DNA of 64,000 bases from an uncultured Prevotellaceae bacterium (GTDB taxonomy: Bacteria; Bacteroidota; Bacteroidia; Bacteroidales; Bacteroidaceae): assembly GCA_900315105.1 (NCBI GenBank), contig OMXX01000006.1, forward strand, positions 62,001-126,000, written 5' to 3'. Under the pieces are notes generated by a model. The model saw only the letters and a program-made list of their open reading frames with translations. It ran no database searches and had not been told where the DNA came from. Of the stretch, positions 45,132 to 53,763 are shown in pieces. Within the stretch, counting starts at the first letter, position 1. Each line of letters opens with the position of its first letter. Both the position numbers and the translations under genes were made by a program.

Positions 45132-45452
45132 TTATTTCTTGCTTTTAATGGCTTTGTTTTTGGAATTATATATCATATATTCATCAAAACCAAAACTGAA
45201 ATAAATCTCGTATTCGTTAGAATCCACTTTGTTATAGTAAGGACCTTCACCCATACTTTCTTCAATATTGATATCACGAAGGCTCTCAGGCAACTTGTTG
45301 TTGGCCACATTGAAAGAGTCAATTTTGTGGATAAGAGCTTCGATACGTGCCTTGTAGTTGCTATATTCTCTGTATTGCATGAACTTGATTGTACCAATTG
45401 CAATAACAATCGCTGTACAAAATATAAGACTGTTTCTTAGTGTCTTTGTCAT
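45132..45452 (-). CDS. small membrane-anchored protein
   Basis: 106 residues. An N-terminal hydrophobic helix (LIFCTAIVIAIGTIKFM) is followed by a helical stretch IEALIHKIDSFNVANNKLPESLRDI and a small strand-rich end (YYNKVDSNEYEIYFSFGFD). The layout recalls pseudopilin-like proteins, but the prepilin peptidase motif is absent. The function is unknown. It has a good promoter and is coupled to the lipoprotein gene. Confidence 0.65.
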   Translation of the reverse strand: MTKTLRNSLIFCTAIVIAIGTIKFMQYREYSNYKARIEALIHKIDSFNVANNKLPESLRDINIEESMGEGPYYNKVDSNEYEIYFSFGFDEYMIYNSKNKAIKSKK

Positions 45453-45474
45453 AATTCTATTTGATTATTTGTTG

Positions 45475-45506
45475 CAAAGATACTCAATATATTTTATATC
45501 GCCAAG
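45475..45506 (-). promoter_or_regulatory. promoter of the 45132-45452 gene
   Basis: On the reverse strand CTTG (45503-45506), 20 bases, TATCTTTG (45475-45482), then CA. Confidence 0.65.
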
Positions 45507-45622
45507 AAAATTACGACAAAAAGACCCGCATTTCGTGAGCCTTTTGTTATTATGTGTAGGTATCACATTTTTCGGTTTCGCATTTATGAAATCGTATTTT
45601 TTTTCAAAGCTTTTTGGGGGGA

Positions 45623-45690
45623 GGAATTCTACTTGGGTTTTGTGTGGAAGAAGTAATAATTTTTGTGTGATTATTTTTTCGTAGAATTCC
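45623..45690. promoter_or_regulatory. 10-bp inverted repeat upstream of the nitrogenase-like operon
   Basis: GGAATTCTAC (45623-45632) and GTAGAATTCC (45681-45690) are perfect complements 48 bases apart. AATAAT and ATTATT pair inside. It may be an upstream regulatory region or the end of a small element. Confidence 0.4.
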
Positions 45691-45694
45691 GATT

Positions 45695-45712
45695 ATACCT
45701 AAAAATAGGTAT
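45695..45712. promoter_or_regulatory. ATACCT-N6-AGGTAT dyad, possible operator
   Basis: A perfect 6-bp dyad with six-base spacer lies 22 bases before the -33 box of the nitrogenase-like operon, a usual place for an activator or repressor site. Confidence 0.4.
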
Positions 45713-45733
45713 ATTGAATGCCGTATTGTAGTT

Positions 45734-45765
45734 ATTGTATTGGTAAGGATTTATGTATAATTTTG
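45734..45765 (+). promoter_or_regulatory. promoter of the nitrogenase-like operon
   Basis: ATTG (45734-45737), 20 bases, TAATTTTG (45758-45765), then CACTC. It is a sigma-70-like Bacteroidetes promoter. No GG-N10-GC sigma-54 box of the classical nif type was seen. The leader is about 25 bases. Confidence 0.65.
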
Positions 45766-45788
45766 CACTCGGAAAAAATTATACATAA
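45751..45788. promoter_or_regulatory. 14-bp perfect dyad overlapping the -7 box
   Basis: TTATGTATAATTTT (45751-45764) and AAAATTATACATAA (45775-45788) are exact complements with a 10-base centre. The left arm contains most of the -7 box and the right arm reaches the ribosome-binding region. It could be a repressor site or an RNA hairpin near the start of the message. Confidence 0.5.
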
Positions 45789-45794
45789 AAAATA

Positions 45795-46664
45795 ATGACA
45801 AATAAGGATAACATTATAAATAATCATCCCTGTTTCGGACCAAAGGCTGCAACTACAGGTCGTATTCATCTGCCCGTGTCGGGCAGTTGTAATATAGGTT
45901 GTAGGTTTTGCCACCGTGTGCTTAGCAAGACAGAGAACCGTCCGGGCGTAACCTCGAAGGTTATTACACCAGAGGAGAGCATCAGTGTGCTGGAAAAAGC
46001 GCTGAAGATATGTCCGGAGATAAGGGTTGCAGGTATTGCAGGTCCCGGTGATACCCTTGCTACAGATGTAGCCTTGAAGACCTTCCGACTCATAGGTAAG
46101 CGTTTTCCTGAACTGCTAAAATGTATGAGTACAAATGGTTTGCTACTCAACGAGAAGGCAGATGAGATAATAGATGCAGGAATAGATTCGCTCACAGTCA
46201 CGGTCAATGCCATAGACCCGGAGATAGAGGCAAAACTTAATAAGTTCGTAATCTATTATGGCAAGAAATACGATGCCCTTGAAGGTGCTAAGATTCTGAT
46301 AGAGAATCAGTTGAAGGGCTTGGAGAAAATAGCACGTAGTGGTATTACGTTAAAAGTGAACACGGTGCTCGTGCCTCGAATCAACGGGCAGCATATCGGT
46401 GACATAGCAAAGAAAGTGGCAGAACTTGGTGTGGAGATATATAACATTATTCCGCTTATCCCGACCTTCGAACTTGCCGATGAGCGTGCTCCATACTGTT
46501 TCGAGATAGAACAGGCTCGTAAGGATGCCGAACAGCACATAAATGTATTCAGGCATTGTAATCGCTGTCGTGCTGATGCGGTGGGAGTGCCTGGGGTATC
46601 AGAATTCTCTGACGAAGTATATAGTGGCGATTTGGAACTAACCGAAACGTTTTCACATGGATAG
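45795..46664 (+). CDS. NifB-like radical SAM protein
   Basis: 289 residues. HPCF at 11-14, GRIHLPVSGSCNIGCRFCHR with the radical SAM cysteines 32, 36 and 39, NRPGVTS, VAGIAGPGD and the C-terminal HCNRCRADAVG are all NifB features. NifB joins two [4Fe-4S] clusters with a carbide to build NifB-co, the precursor of nitrogenase-type cofactors. It has no fused NifX domain, but that domain is encoded by the next gene, which overlaps it by eight bases. It heads the operon. The gene set resembles marB of methylthio-alkane reductase loci. Confidence 0.88.
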   Translation: MTNKDNIINNHPCFGPKAATTGRIHLPVSGSCNIGCRFCHRVLSKTENRPGVTSKVITPEESISVLEKALKICPEIRVAGIAGPGDTLATDVALKTFRLIGKRFPELLKCMSTNGLLLNEKADEIIDAGIDSLTVTVNAIDPEIEAKLNKFVIYYGKKYDALEGAKILIENQLKGLEKIARSGITLKVNTVLVPRINGQHIGDIAKKVAELGVEIYNIIPLIPTFELADERAPYCFEIEQARKDAEQHINVFRHCNRCRADAVGVPGVSEFSDEVYSGDLELTETFSHG

Positions 46665-47025
46665 TAATCAGCAGTATGACGCATTCAGGGTGGCATTTGC
46701 TTCATCCGACGGCTATGTCGTGGATACCCATTTTGGCAGGGCAACATCTTTCTACATCTATCAATATTTCGAAGGAGAATACGTATTTGTAGAGGAAAGA
46801 AATGTGACTCCCGTTTGCCTTGGAGGATCACATTCCACGGAGAAAATGAAGGAAAATGTCGCGCTGTTCTCTGATTGTCAGTATATCGTGGCACTTCGCA
46901 TAGGCATGGGGGCTATGGCTATCATACAGAATAAGGGCATTACTCCTATGGCTCTTCCCGGAGACATTACCGATGCAATGGAGAAACTTCGACAGTATAA
47001 TGAGATTCAGAATCTCTTCGCATAG
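46657..47025 (+). CDS. NifX/NafY-like cofactor-binding protein 1
   Basis: 122 residues of the dinitrogenase iron-molybdenum cofactor family. It opens FRVAFASSDGYVVDTHFGRATSFYIY, with the His often used to bind the cofactor, and continues with the family's VEERNVTP and ALRIGMGAMAIIQNKGI. Such proteins carry NifB-co or related clusters between proteins. It overlaps the nifB-like gene and may replace the C-terminal domain of longer NifB proteins. Confidence 0.82.
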   Translation: MDSNQQYDAFRVAFASSDGYVVDTHFGRATSFYIYQYFEGEYVFVEERNVTPVCLGGSHSTEKMKENVALFSDCQYIVALRIGMGAMAIIQNKGITPMALPGDITDAMEKLRQYNEIQNLFA

Positions 47026-47058
47026 TTTTTAATGAACAAAATCAATAATTAAATATAA

Positions 47059-47925
<867 letters not shown>

Positions 47926-47928
47926 CAA

Positions 47929-48047
47929 AAATTAATTACGAATTACTAATTACGAATTATCAAGTTAGCATTATTCGCCAATAAGGTAATTGGTAATCCG
48001 TAATTAAACAAAATAGGTAATTCGTAATTAGTAATTCGTAATTAATA
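47929..48047. repeat. TAATTACGAATTAC-type word array with inverted arms
   Basis: AATTACGAATTACTAATTAC (from about 47933) is mirrored exactly by GTAATTAGTAATTCGTAATT near 48024-48044. The centre has GGTAATTGGTAATCCGTAATT. It lies inside the operon between nifH and the second nifX-like gene and could form a strong hairpin in the message, perhaps protecting or separating the nifH transcript. Confidence 0.65.
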
Positions 48048-48050
48048 ACG

Positions 48051-48458
48051 ATGGCTTATAAGATAGCAGTTGCATCATCCGACGGAAAGAATGTGGACTT
48101 GCATTTGGGCAGTTCTCCTTTTCTGAAGGTTTACACCGCCGAAGGACTTAGTTTCCAGTTCCTTGAAGACCGTAAGGTGGATGTTTCGTATGAAGCTGAA
48201 GGTGGATGTCAAGGAGGTGGCTGTTCCGGAGGCAATGGTGGTGGGTGTTCGGGCGGAGGCAATCCGCAATCGGTAGAGATAGTTGCTGACTGTCGTGCTG
48301 TGGTTGCTGCAAAGGTTGGCAAGAACGCACGTCGGTTGCTTGAGCTCAAGGCTATCTCAGTATTCGACATAGAGATACCCGTGGAAGAGGCACTCTCCAA
48401 AATCACGAGTTACTATCACAAACTGGACAACAGAGCGTTCAACATAAAACAAAACTAA
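48051..48458 (+). CDS. NifX/NafY-like protein 2 with Cys/Gly-rich loop
   Basis: 135 residues. The N-terminus YKIAVASSDGKNVDLHLGSS and the C-terminal ADCRAVVAAKVGKNARRLLELKAI follow the dinitrogenase cofactor family. Between them residues 51-70 are almost only Gly, Cys and Ser with Cys53, Cys58 and Cys66, a loop not usual for NifX and possibly metal-binding. It ends three bases before the nifD-like gene, so it is likely to act on that protein as a chaperone or cluster carrier. Confidence 0.78.
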   Translation: MAYKIAVASSDGKNVDLHLGSSPFLKVYTAEGLSFQFLEDRKVDVSYEAEGGCQGGGCSGGNGGGCSGGGNPQSVEIVADCRAVVAAKVGKNARRLLELKAISVFDIEIPVEEALSKITSYYHKLDNRAFNIKQN

Positions 48459-48460
48459 AA

Positions 48461-50029
48461 ATGTCAAAGAAGATAAATCTAAATATGACTACCGTTGAAA
48501 ACCGTGAGTTGCGCTTAGGCACAATCATCGGTTGGGACGGTTCGGCAAAAGACCTCATCAAGCAGTCGGCTTATGATGAGAGAAGTCTCAAGAAGCATGG
48601 TGGCTGTCCGGCGAAGGGACAGGGATGCCGTCTTTGCGAGATACAGAGTCCTCTTAATCAGGAGACCATGTGCTCCAATGCCATCGTGCAATGTCAGATA
48701 GGCAATCTGACCGACTGCGTACTCATCAACCATGCTCCTATAGGATGTAGTAGTGAGGATGCCAAGTTCAACCTCACCATGCACATGGGATTGGCACGAC
48801 GCGGCAAGCCACAGCAGAACACTCTCTGTATAAGCACTAATCTGCTGGAGAAGGATATGGTATTCGGTGGTAGTGCCAAGTTACGTCAGGCAATCCGCGT
48901 AGCCAAGGAACGTTATAATCCTAAGGCTATCTTCATCGCTATGGCTTGTGCTACAGCCATCACAGGTGAGGATATCGACAGCGTAGCCGAGGAAATGGAG
49001 CCGGAAGTAGGAGTACCTGTAATACCATTGCATTGTGAGGGATTCCGAAGCAAGCACTGGAGCACAGGTTTCGACGTGGCTTTCCACGGCGTTTTGCGTC
49101 AGATCGTTGAGAAGAACCCAAAGAAGAAGCAGAAAGACCTCATCAATATCATAGCCCTTTGGGGAAGCGACTGGTTCACAGACCTCTTGAAGCCACTCGG
49201 ACTCAGGGTGAACTATCTGCTCGACTGTGCCTCATTCGAGGAAATCCGTCAGGCTTCAGAAGCCGTTGCCACTACAACATTCTGCGAAACTCTCGGCGGA
49301 TATATGGGAGCTGCCCTTCAGGAGCAGTTTGGCGTGCCACAGATTGACGCTCCACAGCCATACGGTATAAAAGGTACTGACGAATGGCTCAGAGCTATCG
49401 CCAAGGTGGTTGGCAAGGAGAAGGAGGCTGAGGAGTTCATTGAGAGCGAGCACAAGCGCATAGCTCCTAAGCTGGCAGAGTTCCGCGAGTTCTTCAAGGG
49501 TAAGCATGGTATGGTGCTTACTGGTTCGGCTTATGCCCACGGACTTATCAGCGTATTGGCAGAACTTGGCATAAAGAACGAAGGCGCTTTGGTATTCCAT
49601 CATGACCCTATCTATGACGGAGCAGGAAAGAATCAGGACACCCTGAAGCAGTTGGTTGAAACCTACGGCGACATTCCTCACTACACCGTCAGCAAGACAC
49701 GTGCGTTCCAGTTGCCACAGCTCCTTAACCGCATCAAGGCTGACTTCCTCATCATCCGTCATCCAGGACTCGCATCTGTTGCCGGACACCTCGGAGTTCC
49801 TACATTCGCACTTGGCGATGAGCATATCCCAGTAGGCTACGACGGCATACTGCGAATTGCAGAGATCTTGGTCGGTGTACTCTCACGCACCAAGTTCAAC
49901 AAGACATTGCAGCGTCACGTGCGCCTGCCTTACAACGATTGGTGGTTCAGCCAGACCGATCCGTTCATTCTCTCAAACGATAAGAACGTGTTCAAGGATA
50001 TTGAGAAGAAGTTAGAAGAAGTAATATAA
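48461..50029 (+). CDS. nitrogenase-like alpha subunit (NifD-like)
   Basis: 522 residues. P-cluster-type cysteines appear as Cys71, Cys96 (HAPIGC) and Cys163 (MACATAITGEDI, compare the Cys154 region of NifD). Cys275 in TTTFCETLGGYMGAA aligns with the FeMo-cofactor Cys of NifD, and His455 in DEHIPVGYDG lies in the region of the cofactor His. The true NifD signatures near the P-cluster and around the cofactor are missing. An extra Cys-rich N-terminal stretch holds Cys49, 56 and 59. It most resembles group IV-VI nitrogenase-like or methylthio-alkane reductase D subunits. Confidence 0.8.
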   Translation: MSKKINLNMTTVENRELRLGTIIGWDGSAKDLIKQSAYDERSLKKHGGCPAKGQGCRLCEIQSPLNQETMCSNAIVQCQIGNLTDCVLINHAPIGCSSEDAKFNLTMHMGLARRGKPQQNTLCISTNLLEKDMVFGGSAKLRQAIRVAKERYNPKAIFIAMACATAITGEDIDSVAEEMEPEVGVPVIPLHCEGFRSKHWSTGFDVAFHGVLRQIVEKNPKKKQKDLINIIALWGSDWFTDLLKPLGLRVNYLLDCASFEEIRQASEAVATTTFCETLGGYMGAALQEQFGVPQIDAPQPYGIKGTDEWLRAIAKVVGKEKEAEEFIESEHKRIAPKLAEFREFFKGKHGMVLTGSAYAHGLISVLAELGIKNEGALVFHHDPIYDGAGKNQDTLKQLVETYGDIPHYTVSKTRAFQLPQLLNRIKADFLIIRHPGLASVAGHLGVPTFALGDEHIPVGYDGILRIAEILVGVLSRTKFNKTLQRHVRLPYNDWWFSQTDPFILSNDKNVFKDIEKKLEEVI

Positions 50030-50051
50030 GCCATACCAGCCGAATATACAT

Positions 50052-51401
50052 ATGAGCGAACAGATAAAGAAGAAACCTACGGTAATCTCTAACGTGAGAT
50101 ATGCCTGTGCAGTTGGTGCCACAAACACCGTAGTTGCAATAAAAGGAGCAGTTCCTATTGCTAACTGCTCACCTGGTTGTCAGCTCAAGACAACCGCCAT
50201 GCTTACCTTTGAGAATGCCTTCCAGGGCAGTATTGCTGCTGGTGGCGGTAATATGCCAAGTGCCAATGCCACGGAGAACGATGTCGTCTTCGGCGGTATC
50301 AAGACTCTCGACAGCCTTATCAAGTCAACGCTGAAGATCTATGAGGGCGACCTCTTCGTTGTTCTCACAGGTTGTACGGGCGAACTCATCGGCGACAACG
50401 TGCCTGACCTCGTCCGCAGCTATCAGGAGGCTGGCTATCCTATCGTCTATGCCAACACTCCGGGCTTCAAGGGCAACAACCTTTTCGGACATGAGGAGGT
50501 GGTAAATGCCATCATCGACCAGTATGTAGGTCCTTATAGCGGCGAGAAGAAGAAGGGACTTGTGAACCTGTGGTTCGAGACTCCTTACTACAACCAGAAC
50601 TGGCGCGGCGACTATCAGGAACTTGCACGCATACTCCGCGGAGCAGGCTTGGAGGTCAACGTATTGTTCGGTCCTGAGAATCCGGGTGTCGAGGCATGGA
50701 AGAAGATACCACAGGCACAGTTCAACCTCGTTGTGTCACCTTGGGTAGGTGTAAGGAATGCAGAGCACTTGCAGAAGAAATACGATCAGCCTTTCCTCCA
50801 TATCCCTGAGATACCAGTTGGCGAGGAAGCTACGGCAAAGTTCATCCGTCAGGTGGTGGAATATGCCGGAATTGACAAGGCACAGTCAGAGGAATTCATC
50901 AAGCAGGAGGCTGAGATATACTACTACTATCTGGAGCATTTCTCCGAGTTCTTTGCCGAGTACTGGTATGGAATGCCGAGTGAGTTTGCCGTAACGGCAG
51001 ATGCAGCCTACGCATTGGCTTATTCCAAGTTCCTTGCCGACCAGATCGGACTTATTCCTAAGCGAGTTGTCATCACCGACAACACACCTGCCAAGTTCCG
51101 TCCTGCCATTACTGAATACTTCAAGAACAACATTTCTGAGGGTGTCAGCATCGACGTTGACTTTGAGGAAGACGGTCACGAGGTCATCAAGCTCATTGAG
51201 AGCGTGGAGTTCAAGGCTGGCAAGCCGCTTATTCTCGGCACAAGCTGGGAGCTGAATCTTGCCAACGACAAGGAGGCTCTCTTCTTCGAGATCTCTACAC
51301 CTTCATCAGAAACACTTGTAGTAAACCGTTCACACATCGGTTACAGAGGTGCCCTCCAGTTCCTTGAGCGCATCTATAGTGCTTCGGTAGGTGGAAAGTA
51401 A
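50052..51401 (+). CDS. nitrogenase-like beta subunit (NifK-like)
   Basis: 449 residues. Cys19 (VRYACAVGA), Cys43 or Cys39 (ANCSPGC) and Cys108 (LTGCTGELIGDN) match the three P-cluster cysteines of NifK in order and spacing. The middle and C-terminal domains have the NifK-type Rossmann-like folds (TPGFKGNNLFGHEEV, LGTSWELNLA). It should pair with the NifD-like subunit in a tetramer. It is the last gene of the operon and is followed by a terminator. Confidence 0.8.
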   Translation: MSEQIKKKPTVISNVRYACAVGATNTVVAIKGAVPIANCSPGCQLKTTAMLTFENAFQGSIAAGGGNMPSANATENDVVFGGIKTLDSLIKSTLKIYEGDLFVVLTGCTGELIGDNVPDLVRSYQEAGYPIVYANTPGFKGNNLFGHEEVVNAIIDQYVGPYSGEKKKGLVNLWFETPYYNQNWRGDYQELARILRGAGLEVNVLFGPENPGVEAWKKIPQAQFNLVVSPWVGVRNAEHLQKKYDQPFLHIPEIPVGEEATAKFIRQVVEYAGIDKAQSEEFIKQEAEIYYYYLEHFSEFFAEYWYGMPSEFAVTADAAYALAYSKFLADQIGLIPKRVVITDNTPAKFRPAITEYFKNNISEGVSIDVDFEEDGHEVIKLIESVEFKAGKPLILGTSWELNLANDKEALFFEISTPSSETLVVNRSHIGYRGALQFLERIYSASVGGK

Positions 51402-51452
51402 ACAAGCAGAGAACGAGTATCTCAATAATGAATAATTGATAATTCTGCTACA

Positions 51453-51484
51453 GACAAAGGCTCACGTTTTGTGAGCCTTTTGTC
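51453..51484 (+). terminator. terminator of the nitrogenase-like operon
   Basis: GACAAAGGCTCAC, loop GTTTT, GTGAGCCTTTTGTC with T-rich sequence after it. It lies 51 bases after the last stop codon. Confidence 0.8.
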
Positions 51485-51626
51485 GTTTTAGCAGCAAGCT
51501 GCTGTTGACGGAACAAAAATTTTTAGAAAATTATTCCAAGCAGAAGCAAGTCATCGAACTCACGTTAAAATTAATGCGATATCAAAAACTATTGGTGTCT
51601 GGTAATAACGAAAACCAGAAAAACCT

Positions 51627-51752
51627 CTTTATGTTCTAAAAGGCTTGCAGCCTTCATGATGTATTGCTTGTATGAAATCTTAGTAAGCCTTTTGGGCTTC
51701 CAGTCTTTCATCCATTCAATCCATTCCCCTCTGCGAGGGTTGGAACATAAAG
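51627..51752. other. gene-free region with nested dyads
   Basis: CTTTATGTTC (51627-51636) pairs with GAACATAAAG (51743-51752), and inside it AAAAGGCTT (51638-51646) pairs with AAGCCTTTT (51685-51693). The ordered nesting suggests either a folded RNA or a decayed repeat element. No reading frame is present. Confidence 0.35.
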
Positions 51753-51769
51753 TAAAAAACATAGAAAAG

Positions 51770-52020
51770 CCGAATGTCAGTTGTTAATTATTAATTGTTA
51801 ATTAATTAGCTTTTTCTTGTTTTTTACCTTAATGTCTTGCCGTAGGCCTGATATGTGGATTTGTTTTTTCGGGAAGCCCCAAGGCTTACCAGAAAAATAA
51901 ATACGCGTAGCAGCAAGAGGCGAGGAACGAGACTCTAAGACATTAAGTTTTTTTATTGTTTTTGTATTATTTTTGTATTATTCATAGACTTACCAAGATT
52001 CGATTTCTTGATGGAAGGTT
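51770..52020. other. gene-free region, AT-rich words and one long dyad
   Basis: TTAATTATTAATTGTTAATT words lie near 51782-51806. CTTAATGTCTT (about 51829-51839) pairs with AAGACATTAAG (about 51938-51948), separated by about 100 bases that include CGGGAAGCCCCAAGGCTTACC. No reading frame or known element is recognised. Confidence 0.3.
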
Positions 52021-52056
52021 AGTTATAGTAGTTTACCGGACAGTAAAAAAAACGGG

Positions 52057-52417
52057 AAAAAGAATTTTTACAACACTCGTCAACTCGTCACCCTCGGCGC
52101 TGTAAGGCTTTAAGCCTCAGAGAGTTGTAGCGGTGATTCATTTCGTTTTACTCGTCACCCACTCGTCACCCTCAAGTGACTTATCATCTTGATATAGAAT
52201 GAGTTGCATAGACAATTCACTCGTCACCCTAAAAATGGTGACGAGTGGGTGATGAGTGAAATATCCTTGCAAATGCCACATTGTCAATGAGATACAGAGA
52301 TTTGGGTGACGAGTGGGTGACGAGTGTTTTAAAATGAATCACCACTGTAACCCAAAGAGTCACAATGACTTGCAGCGCTGAGGGTGACGAGTTGACGAGT
52401 GTTGCAAAAATTCTTTT
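52057..52417. repeat. 360-bp palindromic element built of ACTCGTCACC units
   Basis: The outermost arms CAACACTCGTCAACTCGTCA (52071 onward, 25 bases perfect to 52095) are complemented at 52380-52404. Further matched blocks are GTGATTCATTT and ACTCGTCACCCACTCGTCAC on both sides. The centre is CACTCGTCACC (52218-52228), an eight-base loop and GGTGACGAGTG (52237-52247). The flanks AAAAAGAATTTTT and AAAAATTCTTTTT continue the symmetry. The element has no coding capacity. Confidence 0.8.
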
Positions 52418-52449
52418 TTTCTAGTTCATTTGTCTCGCCTCTGCCTTAG

Positions 52450-52567
52450 GTCCGTTCCACCTCCGTTATAGGTCCGTTGTAAATCCGTTCCAGGTCCGTT
52501 CCGGAACTATAGGATCATAGGAGGTACATAGGAGGATCATAGGAGTTGCTTGGGAGGTAGAAGGGGG
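52450..52567. repeat. decamer array
   Basis: The left half is GGTCCGTTCC, CCTCCGTTAT, AGGTCCGTTG, AATCCGTTCC and AGGTCCGTTCC in close succession. The right half is GGATCATAGG, AGGTACATAGG, AGGATCATAGG and AGTTGCTTGGGAGG. Pitch is about 10-11. It belongs to the same class as arrays near 2.7, 15.8 and 29.6 kb, and lies downstream of the restriction gene. Confidence 0.65.
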
Positions 52568-52677
52568 CATCTTTGCCTGTAGGAAATTACAATCTTTTTT
52601 TGCCATATTCCGTTACAAAAAAATATATCTTTTAATTTGGCGATTAGACATATTGTTTAGATAATACGAAAAAGCCA

Positions 52678-53763
52678 TTATTCGGTATCATGGTTTTCTA
52701 AATGTTTTCTTATGTCTATGCCAGACGACACGAATTGTTTTTCAACTTTTTCCAACCATGTGTCATACAAATCATTTTCATTGATGTCATTATTCCATAT
52801 TTCCTTAATGTCGCTTAATAATATGCTTGTTGGATGTTTCAAAATACATTCTATATCTTCGCGATACCTTAATAGACGTCTTACGACTGCAGGATATGGT
52901 TGGGGGAGACTTTTCCCATTAATGGTTTTCAGTTTTCCTCCAGCAGAAAATTCATCTCGCATATTGTAGCATAGAAGTGAATATCTATTACATAGCCAAA
53001 GTGAAGCCTTTTTATATCCATCAGCTGTATCTCCATATAAAGTTTCAGGAAACAATATATAAATTTGTTTCATAATAGATTCTTTTGTCTTAGTATCCTG
53101 ATCGTTATAAATTGAGATATTGATATTTGTAGAGTCTCCCATCCACCATGGCATTTCAAACTTATTCTCTCTTCTTGCTTTTTCTATGTAGTATTGCCTC
53201 ACTTTACTTATTTTTTCAGACTCATTCATTTGGCGAAATGTGTCATACGATACTTTAATTTTGTCGAAAATTGTTTCTTCGACATTCATATCAATGGTAT
53301 AACGAGGGGAATGAGTTACTGCAATACCGCTGAGACATTGTTCATAAGGCTTACATTCAAATTGAGCCATGTCTCCGCTTAGATTCGCATATAACATATA
53401 TATTTTTTTTATGTCTTCAGACCTTGTAGATTCAATAATGCTACTACCTGTGGATCTCCAACCACCTGTTGTCGATGTCTTCACTTCAATTCCAAAATGA
53501 TCCTTTGCTATTATATCTGGAAATGTGTGGCCAGAAACCAATCTAATATCAGAAGCAACAAATGGTTCAAAACATACGTCTTTAAAAGCTTGTTCTGTGA
53601 TTCGCTCAACCTCGAAAGGAGAAGCTTTTTTACAGAATGTATGATCTGCTTTTGCTTTGTCGTTTAAATATCCTTTTGCTTTCTTTGAGAGGACATCGAA
53701 GGCTGAAGCAACATCTGATATCTGAGGTTGCTTTACTGTGAGTATATTTACGTCGTTTTTCAT
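52678..53763 (-). CDS. type II restriction endonuclease (PD-(D/E)xK)
   Basis: About 361 residues. A nuclease core is suggested by HTFPDIIAKDHFGIEVKTS near residues 85-105, which fits PD-x(n)-E-x-K with Asp, Glu and Lys. The rest is helical with no other domain recognised. It is encoded immediately after a C5-cytosine methyltransferase, with the ATG at 53763 overlapping its stop in an ATGA, so the two form a restriction-modification unit. A start seven codons upstream is also open. The recognition site cannot be read from the sequence. Confidence 0.8.
   Translation of the reverse strand: MKNDVNILTVKQPQISDVASAFDVLSKKAKGYLNDKAKADHTFCKKASPFEVERITEQAFKDVCFEPFVASDIRLVSGHTFPDIIAKDHFGIEVKTSTTGGWRSTGSSIIESTRSEDIKKIYMLYANLSGDMAQFECKPYEQCLSGIAVTHSPRYTIDMNVEETIFDKIKVSYDTFRQMNESEKISKVRQYYIEKARRENKFEMPWWMGDSTNINISIYNDQDTKTKESIMKQIYILFPETLYGDTADGYKKASLWLCNRYSLLCYNMRDEFSAGGKLKTINGKSLPQPYPAVVRRLLRYREDIECILKHPTSILLSDIKEIWNNDINENDLYDTWLEKVEKQFVSSGIDIRKHLENHDTE

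Noticed and set aside
45132..45452. Pseudopilin of a secretion system
   Set aside because: It lacks the prepilin peptidase motif and there are no other secretion genes nearby.
48461..51401. Chlorophyllide/protochlorophyllide reductase or the F430 enzyme CfbCD
   Set aside because: No pigment or F430 genes are near, a NifB and two NifX-like proteins are present, and the six P-cluster-type cysteines plus a cofactor Cys are kept.
52057..52417. CRISPR array
   Set aside because: The repeated units are inverted, unequally spaced and without unique spacers, and no cas gene is present.
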